Source: Collimonas pratensis
GTDB taxonomy: Bacteria > Pseudomonadota > Gammaproteobacteria > Burkholderiales > Burkholderiaceae_D
Assembly (NCBI RefSeq): GCF_001584185.1
Contig: NZ_CP013234.1
Coordinates: forward strand, 5,518,001-5,582,000
DNA length: 64,000 nt
Direction of reading: 5' to 3'
Part shown: positions 1 to 7,800 of the stretch, piece after piece
Layout of the letters: every line of letters begins with the position of its first letter
Position numbering within the stretch: position 1 is the first letter of the stretch
Made by a program: the position numbers and the translations under genes
Notes under the pieces: generated by a model
The model's input: only the letters and a program-made list of their open reading frames with translations
Databases searched by the model: none
Told to the model about the DNA's origin: nothing

Positions 1-10
1 GGCGAGTTCA

Positions 11-170
11 ATTGCAAAGATGGACGCGTCAGCGCCGATTTTTCGTTTGCAATCAGGGATATATCGCATTACCAGCGTCTCGTCAGCTGGTATTGCAAAG
101 AAGAACGCGTGGATTGTGGAAATCACTTTAGTTTCAGATACTTACCGGTAACCCGAGGGAATTGCAAAGA
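11..170. repeat. Three direct copies of attgcaaaga upstream of the recombinase operon
   Basis: The decamer attgcaaaga occurs at 11-20, 92-101 and 161-170, all in the same orientation, with starts 81 and 69 bases apart. The first two copies share further downstream bases (an acgcgt about 3-4 bases after the decamer). A partial inverted copy (tttgcaat) lies near 48-55. The set could be binding sites for the ParB-like proteins or recombinase encoded just downstream. It could also be three spaced transposase sites of a transposon end, since the left end of Tn7 has three spaced TnsB sites. Sequence left of the window is needed to decide. I found no array of the inverted motif near the tns genes, so the function is open. 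Confidence 0.6.
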
Positions 171-316
171 GAGGACTTGATAGGCGCAACGACACACCGC
201 TGTTACTGTAGCTTCAGGTGCGCGATGAATACAGCATGCAAGATTAGATGCGGTGATTGCGAGAAAGAAAATTCCCATGCACAACATCGTCTGCCGTAAT
301 TTGGAGGACGAACCGT

Positions 317-1882
317 ATGTTACGAGATCAGGCAGGCGATGGCGATGTTCTGAATGCCTCGCAATTCCAGGCAGCAGAGTATGTGAGGATGTCGACCGAA
401 CACCAACAATACTCGACTGAAAATCAACGCGACAAAATTCGCGAATACGCGGTCCAACGCAACATCGAGATCGTGCGCACCTATGCCGACGAGGGTAAAA
501 GCGGCCTGCGTATCGATGGTCGTCAGGCATTGCAACGTTTGATTAAGGACGTCGAAACGGGCACCGCCGATTTCCAGATCATCTTGGTGTACGACGTCAG
601 CAGGTGGGGACGATTTCAAGATGCGGACGAAAGTGCTTATTACGAGTACGTATGTCGACGCGCTGGCATCCAAGTCGCCTATTGTGCCGAACAATTCGAG
701 AACGACGGCTCGCCGGTTTCGACCATCGTCAAGGGCGTCAAACGGGCCATGGCTGGCGAATACAGTCGAGAGTTGTCAGCCAAGGTATTTGCGGGACAAT
801 GTCGACTAATTGAACTGGGATATCGACAAGGTGGACCCGCCGGGTATGGCTTGCGGCGCGTATTGATTGACCAGTCCGGGGCCGTCAAAAGCGAACTTGC
901 GCGTGGCGAACACAAAAGCCTCCAGACGGATCGTGTGATTTTGATGCCCGGCCCCGAAGGCGAAACCCACATCGTTAACCAGATTTATCAATGGTTCATC
1001 GACGACAGCCTCAACGAATATGAGATTGCCGAACGCCTAAACACCATGAATATCGTGACTGACCTCGGCCGACCTTGGACACGCGCTACCGTGCACGAGG
1101 TGCTGACTAATGAGAAATATGTCGGCAACAACATTTATAACCGCATCTCTTTTAAATTGAAAAAGATGCGAGTGGTGAATAGCGCAGATATGTGGATTAG
1201 AAAGGATGGCGCCTTCGAATCTGTGGTGCCTCCAGAAATTTTCTATACTGCGCAAGGCATCATGCGCGCACGAGCTCGGCGTTTCACCGACGAGGAATTG
1301 GTTGATCGCCTTCGCTCCTTGTACAAGAACCGAGGATTCCTATCGGGACTGATCATCGACGAAATGGAAGGCATGCCGTCATCCACTGTGTATGCTCATC
1401 GATTTGGCAGTCTGATCCGAGCCTATGAAATAGTGGGCTTTACGCCCGATCGAGATTATCGCTATCTCGAAATAAACCGATTCCTGCGACGTCTGCATCC
1501 GAAAATTGTAGTGGAGACTGAAACCAATATAGCCGAGCTTGGTGGGCAGGTTGTTCGCGACTCGGCAACTGACCTGCTGCAGGTGAATCGGGAATTCTCG
1601 GTATCCCTGGTGCTAGCCCGTTGCCAGACACATGATTCAGGTCGTAACCGCTGGAAAATCCGGTTCGATAGCAGCCTGGTGCCGGACATCACTGTGGCCG
1701 TACGTCTCGACCAAACGAACCAGTCACCTCTAGATTACTATCTATTGCCGCGACTGGATTTCGGTCAGGCACGCCTTAACCTCGCAGAGCAAAATGCAAT
1801 CGAATTTGACAGCTATCGCTTTGACACTCTCGATTATCTTTATGGCATGGCGGAGCGCGCTCGCATGAGGAGAGCAGCATGA
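317..1882 (+). CDS. Large serine recombinase (resolvase/integrase family)
   Basis: This 521-residue protein is a site-specific DNA recombinase of the serine family. The N-terminal catalytic domain has the nucleophile in YVRMSTEHQ (Ser26) and the conserved YDVSRWGRF segment near residue 100. A recombinase DNA-binding domain follows (about 190-300). The C-terminal part has a repeat-like region (FTDEELVDRL... and ...RFGSLIRAYEIVGF). No CxxC pair is present, so the zinc ribbon usual in phage large serine integrases appears to be missing. I chose the ATG at 317 because GGAGG lies at 303-307; an in-frame start at 257 has no such site. The stop overlaps the next gene by ATGA. With the two ParB-like genes it forms one operon, a module I associate with integrative elements. 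Its substrate site is unknown. Confidence 0.85.
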   Translation: MLRDQAGDGDVLNASQFQAAEYVRMSTEHQQYSTENQRDKIREYAVQRNIEIVRTYADEGKSGLRIDGRQALQRLIKDVETGTADFQIILVYDVSRWGRFQDADESAYYEYVCRRAGIQVAYCAEQFENDGSPVSTIVKGVKRAMAGEYSRELSAKVFAGQCRLIELGYRQGGPAGYGLRRVLIDQSGAVKSELARGEHKSLQTDRVILMPGPEGETHIVNQIYQWFIDDSLNEYEIAERLNTMNIVTDLGRPWTRATVHEVLTNEKYVGNNIYNRISFKLKKMRVVNSADMWIRKDGAFESVVPPEIFYTAQGIMRARARRFTDEELVDRLRSLYKNRGFLSGLIIDEMEGMPSSTVYAHRFGSLIRAYEIVGFTPDRDYRYLEINRFLRRLHPKIVVETETNIAELGGQVVRDSATDLLQVNREFSVSLVLARCQTHDSGRNRWKIRFDSSLVPDITVAVRLDQTNQSPLDYYLLPRLDFGQARLNLAEQNAIEFDSYRFDTLDYLYGMAERARMRRAA

Positions 1883-2781
1883 CCCAGAATCATAAGCCTG
1901 GCGAGTTAAGGATGATCCCGGTAGACCGTATCGACGTACTCAATCCTCGCGAGCGGAATAATAAAGTGTTTGAGGAAATCACAAAAAATATACAGATGAT
2001 CGGGCTCAAAAAAACGATCACCGTGACACCGCGCGCCGGTTCCGATGGCGAAGAACGTTACTTATTAGTTTGTGGCGAAGGACGCATGAAGGCGTTCAAG
2101 TCCTTTGGCGAAACCACCATTCCCGCACTAGTTGTCTCTGTTAGCGATGAAGACGCATTCATCATGAGCCTTGCCGAGAATATCGCGCGTCGGCACTATC
2201 GTCCGCTGGAGCTATTCGCGAGCATACAAGCATTGTTCGATCAAGGATATGACCAAAAAACCATTGCTTCGAAAACAGGGCTAACCCTCGAGTATGTGCA
2301 CGGCATTGTTGCACTATTGGAGCGGGGCGAAGAGCGATTGCTGGTTGCAGTCGAGAGAGGAAAGATTCCACTCAATGCGGCAATCGCGATAGTTGGTGCA
2401 GGCGACGATGACAAAGCCGTGCAGGCCGCATTACAGGAAGCCTATGAATCGGGCAAGCTGCGCGGCAAGCACTTGCAAGAAGCTAGGCGCGTAATCGAGC
2501 GACGCCAAACTTTGGGACGATCGGTAGCGCGCGGCACGCCACGTAAAAGAATAGACGTCACAACGTCCAGTTTGGTGCGAACTTATCAGAAGGAAGTCGA
2601 ACGACAACGTTTGATGGTAAAGAAGGCCGAATTTGCGCAACAACGCCTGCTATTTGTGGTCGGCGCCTTACGTCAGCTTCTCGCGGACGAAAATTTTACC
2701 AATTTACTACGTGCTGAAGGTTTGGATACTTTGCCCAAATATTTGACGGATCGAATATGGACGGCTGGGAGCAAGCCATGA
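1879..2781 (+). CDS. ParB/RepB-like partition protein (first of two)
   Basis: This 300-residue protein has a ParB N-terminal domain (about 10-110, with LLVCGEGRMKAF and the SLAENIARRHYRPLE motif, equivalent to the ParB ENxxR box). A helix-turn-helix region follows (about 130-165, TIASKTGLTLEYV), then a basic, coiled-coil-like C-terminus resembling the RepB C-terminal domain. It starts on the ATGA overlap with the recombinase stop and ends on an ATGA overlap with the next ParB-like gene, so the three are translationally coupled. No ParA ATPase is in the window. A classical partition role is therefore unlikely; helping the recombinase with site recognition or synapsis, or maintaining the excised element, is my inference. 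ParB-type N-domains can be CTPases, but I cannot assess that here. Confidence 0.8.
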   Translation: MTQNHKPGELRMIPVDRIDVLNPRERNNKVFEEITKNIQMIGLKKTITVTPRAGSDGEERYLLVCGEGRMKAFKSFGETTIPALVVSVSDEDAFIMSLAENIARRHYRPLELFASIQALFDQGYDQKTIASKTGLTLEYVHGIVALLERGEERLLVAVERGKIPLNAAIAIVGAGDDDKAVQAALQEAYESGKLRGKHLQEARRVIERRQTLGRSVARGTPRKRIDVTTSSLVRTYQKEVERQRLMVKKAEFAQQRLLFVVGALRQLLADENFTNLLRAEGLDTLPKYLTDRIWTAGSKP

Positions 2782-3659
2782 CGGGGATATCGCTTGGCTT
2801 TTCTCTTGAACCGCTATCGCTGCCGCTCACCAGCATCCTTCCATCACGAAAGATGCCTGAAGGCCTCATCACGTCTCGCAAATTCAAACAGATTTGTTCC
2901 TCCATTGGAGAGGTCGGTTTAATCGAACCCCTTTCCATTACGCCAGTCATTCGCGACTTAGAGCAATATATGCTTCTGGATGGGCACATCCGCCTCATCG
3001 CGATGCGCGATCTTGGATTTGTCGATGCACCGTGCTTGGTGTCGACCGACGATGAAGCATATACCTACAACAGTCGTATCAATCGGCTATCGACGATCCA
3101 GGAGCATTTCATGATCCGCCGCGCCATTGATCGCGGAGTCTCGCCTGACCGGCTTGCCAAAGTGTTGAGTGTCGACGTAAGTCAAATACTCAAGAAGATG
3201 AATTTGCTCGACGGCATCTGCGCCGAGGCAGCGGACATGCTGAAAGATAGGCAGTTTTCGGTGGAAATATCCAGGGTGCTGCGCAAGATGAATTCAACTC
3301 GACAGGTAGAGTGCGTCGAGTTGATGATTGCTGCGAACACCGTGACGGTGGCTTATGCTGAAGCTATGCTGGTGGCAACGCCGGAGGAATTCCTGGTAGA
3401 AGCAAAAAAGACGTTGAAGCTGACTGGTGTCACACAGGAGCAGATGGCAAAAATGGAGCGAGAAATGGCGAATCTCCAGGGGCAATACAAAATGGTCGAG
3501 CAAAATTACGGTCAGGACGTGCTCAACTTGGTTCTCGCCAAAGGCTATTTGACGAAGCTATTGGAGAACCCATCAGTTGCCCGCTATCTCCGCCAACGGC
3601 AGCCGGAGGTATTGGCTGAATTCGAGTTGATCATTAAAACGACCGCGCTGGATCAGTGA
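2778..3659 (+). CDS. ParB/RepB-like partition protein (second of two)
   Basis: This 293-residue protein is related to its upstream neighbour but clearly divergent. It has a ParB-type N-terminal domain (about 15-110, with YMLLDGHIRLIAMRDLG, the DGHxR variant of the GxxR nucleotide-binding motif). A helical domain with VSPDRLAKVLSVDVSQI as probable helix-turn-helix follows, then a coiled-coil segment (about 205-245, QEQMAKMEREMANLQGQ). I chose the start at 2778, not 2757, because it gives an ATGA overlap with the preceding stop and has gggagc upstream. The gene ends 19 bases from the end of the convergent sspA. Two different ParB-like proteins downstream of one recombinase suggest a heteromeric DNA-binding complex; this is inference. 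Confidence 0.8.
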   Translation: MTGISLGFSLEPLSLPLTSILPSRKMPEGLITSRKFKQICSSIGEVGLIEPLSITPVIRDLEQYMLLDGHIRLIAMRDLGFVDAPCLVSTDDEAYTYNSRINRLSTIQEHFMIRRAIDRGVSPDRLAKVLSVDVSQILKKMNLLDGICAEAADMLKDRQFSVEISRVLRKMNSTRQVECVELMIAANTVTVAYAEAMLVATPEEFLVEAKKTLKLTGVTQEQMAKMEREMANLQGQYKMVEQNYGQDVLNLVLAKGYLTKLLENPSVARYLRQRQPEVLAEFELIIKTTALDQ

Positions 3660-3678
3660 GGCAAAATCGGAATTCTAT

Positions 3679-4818
3679 TTATTTTGAAAACGAACATAAT
3701 TCTTTGTTTAATAGGGTCAATGTTTCCAACGCAATGAGAAGCTCATCAAACGTTGTCTCTGAACTAAGACTGACTCTAATACTACTATTTGCTGTTTGAT
3801 AATTGACTCCCATCGCAAGGAGAGTTTTCGGAGGTTGTGTAGCGCCAGATGAGCATGCGGACCCAGTACCCACGATAATCCCCGCACCAGCAAGGCTTTG
3901 GGCTAATTCATCTCCCAAAATTCCTTGGATTGAAAAGCAACTCGTGTTTGGTAGGCGAGATGCATGGGAAGAATGAATTGATACAGGTAATGCCGCTTTT
4001 ATGTGTGCCTCAAACTGATCACGTAAACTGGCAATTTTGTCTGCGGCACATAAATCAACACCACGAGCCGCCGCTGCTAATCCTGCAAGACCCGGCGTAT
4101 TTGTAGTTCCCGAGCGCAAGCCGTGTTCTTGCCCTCCTCCTAACAATAGTGGGGTGAGTTCCAGCCCTGAACGAAAATACAGCCCACCTACACCTTTCGG
4201 ACCATGAAATTTATGGGCCGAAAATGAAAGCATATCGACGTCACTCCAATTTTCCTGAAGATCTATCGAAATTTTTCCTACTGCTTGCGTCGCATCGGTG
4301 TGAAATACCGCCGAAGGACATACTCTGCGAACTAACCTACCAATTTCGCTAATCGGTTGAAGCACACCGGTTTCATTATTTGCAGCCATAATTGAAACAA
4401 GCCGTGTTTCTGCAGTCAACATATCCTCCAATAAATCGAGGCGAATAACACCTTGATCATCTACTGGCACTTCCAGCACTTCAAAGCCATTTGCTTCAAT
4501 TGCAGTTGCCGGTTCCGAAATAGATGGGTGCTCGATTGCACTTACAATCACGCGACCGCGTAAGACGTTTTTCTCTAGAGCGGCGAACAACCAATTGTTA
4601 GACTCAGTCGCTCCAGATGTAAATATAAAGCACGTAGGATCTTCAGCATTTAACAGGGTCGCCATAGCCGCTGCAGCGTCTTCACGCGGCCTGTCTGCTC
4701 CCGTGAAAGCTGCAGTTGATGTGGATGCATTGAAATAACATTCGTTGAAATAAAATTGCATCGCATCGATCGCAGCGCGCGCAGTTCTAGTAGTAGCATT
4801 GTTGTCGAGATAGATCAT
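3679..4818 (-). CDS. sspA: Cysteine desulfurase SspA of a phosphorothioation system
   Basis: This 379-residue PLP-dependent NifS/IscS-type cysteine desulfurase takes sulfur from cysteine as a persulfide for DNA phosphorothioation. Visible residues are the cofactor lysine K203 in SFSAHKFHGPKG, H97 in the EHPS motif, and the sulfur-accepting cysteine C322 in GTGSACSSG. The family is usually about 380-400 residues, so it looks complete. It is the last gene of the ssp operon, overlapping sspH by ATGA. General IscS-type enzymes have similar sequences. The assignment to SspA rests on this tight linkage to sspBCD and sspFGH. No iscU or other Fe-S assembly gene is nearby. Confidence 0.88.
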   Translation of the reverse strand: MIYLDNNATTRTARAAIDAMQFYFNECYFNASTSTAAFTGADRPREDAAAAMATLLNAEDPTCFIFTSGATESNNWLFAALEKNVLRGRVIVSAIEHPSISEPATAIEANGFEVLEVPVDDQGVIRLDLLEDMLTAETRLVSIMAANNETGVLQPISEIGRLVRRVCPSAVFHTDATQAVGKISIDLQENWSDVDMLSFSAHKFHGPKGVGGLYFRSGLELTPLLLGGGQEHGLRSGTTNTPGLAGLAAAARGVDLCAADKIASLRDQFEAHIKAALPVSIHSSHASRLPNTSCFSIQGILGDELAQSLAGAGIIVGTGSACSSGATQPPKTLLAMGVNYQTANSSIRVSLSSETTFDELLIALETLTLLNKELCSFSK

Positions 4819-7800
4819 TGTTTCTGGACTGTAGCGCCATGATATCGGCGTTGGATAATTTGAACGATTTTCGGTACGACGGTCTCAATATCAATAAAAG
4901 GTACTTGAGCATAGATTGACTCAGGCCGATCAATTCTCACGAGCATATGCCCGCGTCCAAGCAACCGTTCAGCTCCTCCATTTTTGATACCCATCGCAAT
5001 CTCAGAAGTCGCTTCATTGTCGACTTTCAAGATTAATCTATTTCCAAGTTGGGAACGCAATTGCATTGGCATTGCGTCTTTATCTGGACGCTGCGCAGCG
5101 AAAATCAAGAAAATTCCAGCCGCACGAGCTTTGACGCTAAGACGACTAACCACCTCAGGCACCATTTTTTTGTATTCTTCAATCATCATCCAGTCTGTAA
5201 ACTCGTCATGGATAACCCAGAGTGTCGGCATTTTCTTTCCGGTTGCGCGACGGTAAGCTCGAATGTTTGGTACTCCTGCTTCTTTGAATTGTTGATAGCG
5301 ACTATCCATCTCCACTACGAGATTTCTCAGCACTGCAATAGCTTGTTGCGGATCATCAATGATAGATCCGGATCCCGCTTTGAGATGGGGTAACCCTTCG
5401 AGGGGCCGATAATCTAGGCCAAATTTAGGGTCAATTAGATATATGAGTGCCTCGTCAGGATTTCGAGATGCCGCAATTGTTAGTAAAATATTTTGAATCA
5501 GAATTGATTTACCACTACCAGTCATCCCCGCAACTAATGTGTGAGGTTGCAACGATGGATCAAGTAATATCTGTGTACCATCTTCTTCAGCGATACCAAT
5601 GCAAATTTTTTCACCATCAGCATGAGGGTCAAAGTTCTTTAAATAGTCGAGCAACACTTTTTCAGTATGAAGCATTTCGCGAACAGGGCGTTTGACTGCT
5701 ATAGAAATTCGTCCTGACTCCGGAGTTGTGCTGATGATTTGTATTCCGTCCGAGGTAAAAATTTCACTCGCGCGAGATTCTATCGCTTGGACGGTCAAAT
5801 CCTTTGTTCCCTGCAACTTAATGATGGCAGCATTTGGAGTTAGGATAGGAGGAAATCCATCACTTAGTCTTGCAGTCAATCCTCGACTAATAAGCGCTTG
5901 TCGAATTTGAGTCGTGACTCCGTCAAGCCACGCGTGCCCCTCTGCCTTGCTGGATTCGAATTGCGATGATCTAGACTCCAGGAATTTGATTAGTTCGTCA
6001 TCTGAAGACTCCATAATTACATCAGACGCCCCTATTGAGTCCAAGACCTGCGTGACCGAATTCGTGTCTCCACTTAAATGATCGTCGGTAGGAGGTATCG
6101 TCACATCATGACTACCCGCGCCCACATTTAATTGATCTGATGATGCCGTTTGCCTGTCGCCGGTTAGATTCATAGCGTCGCCAGGTTCATTTGAGCTTGG
6201 GACCGACGTAAGTACACGTATTTTTGATAACCCGAAAGATGGATGCCCGTTGCGGATCCGCATTTCTTTAGTACTTTGATGATCTTCCGCATGGTATTGA
6301 TGGAAGAGCTCTCGTACTTGTCCTGGTCCAAATATTTCTTGAAGCGCGTCTAAATCACTTTTCGCTTTGGAGGTTTTGATTCCCTTGACGGAGGTTACAT
6401 CCGTAGTAAAGTCCTGCGGTGCATAAACAAAAACGTGTGAATATCCCCAAATCCGAAATGAGCATTGGCGTTGGCGTATTGCTCTTCTCCATGCTGCAGT
6501 ATCGATTGCCGGTTGCCCAGGGGCGGTCACCGTCTGCAATGCAAGCAAATCCGAAAGACGTGCCAACCAAATGTCCTGATCAATAGTTTGGGTCGTTCCA
6601 TTTAAAGCTTCGGTGAGTTGAGCCAGGGTATCGATCAGTTGCTTTTCTGATTGATTCGCGGCGCCACCGACAGCGTCATAAGTCACAAATTTTGCTTCAG
6701 TTACGACCACGTCAAGATGCAACAATCCACTCTCGTCAGTACTTGGTGCCAGAATCAACAAGTCTGCAATGCTTGCACCTTCCTTTTTACCGAGCCATTG
6801 GCTGTAATCGTCAAGAAAACACCAGGCAATTGTTCGATTGACGCCTAGCTCGGATTGAACGAGATATCGCGTGAGCACCATCCCGAGTAACTCATTAGTA
6901 TTATTCGCTCGCCGCGCCGCTTTTAATACTAAGCCCCCAGAAATTCGGTTAGCGTCCTGCATAATACGCTTACCGAGATCTGCTATGATTTTCTCATCCG
7001 TATCTGATGAAAGAATTGCCCGCAACTTCTCCTTCAACGTGTTGACAAGTAAAGTGTCTCGAGCATCCGACGAAACTATTAAATTACGGCCATGTGTCGA
7101 TGATTGAACGTAACGAATAACTTTGACATGACACGCCTCAAGTAGTTTTCGGTCAAGAAGTTCATCTTGATTTACCACCCATGTCGCGAGCTCATGGGTT
7201 TCTCTAAATATGCGTTCGACGTTTTTATCATCGAAATCAAGATTTCGCATTAGCACGGGACATTGATCATTTTCCCAGGCGTTGCTGGCTCCATGTGCAC
7301 AGAGTTCCGCTATTGCATATAAATATGCCCAGCCGGCTTCCGACTGAGCGGGACAAACCAGCTGAAGGCGGACTTGTCGATCACCGACAGTCACAGGCAA
7401 GCGACGACTCCATTGATGAGGTTGCAAATCATTTGGAGCAATCGTTTCCCGTGGCACCCACTGCCAGATAATTTTGGCTTCATTAGAAATGAGATCTCTG
7501 CAATACGCAATGTCCACGGGTTGAGAACGTCCTTGGCGGCGCAGACGGCTGGCGGCAGTAATATTTACCCGGACCTTTGCAAGAAAATCCCCCGTAGCTT
7601 CAGTTGAATCGCTTTCATCTTCAATTCCACGCGTCACTAAATCTCTATATATCTGTCGCAAGTGACTTTCATCATGATGCATTAACAGCACCTGACAAGT
7701 TATCTTGTCACCCTCTCTCTTGGCGTTTATTCGATTAATACTCTTAACAACCGCGATTGGTAACTCAGGCGAATCGCAGTTATAAAGAAGCACTGATAAA

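Noticed and set aside
11..170. Possible CRISPR array
   Set aside because: Only three copies of a 10-base motif with unequal spacing of 81 and 69 bases, unlike CRISPR repeats, and no cas genes are in the window.
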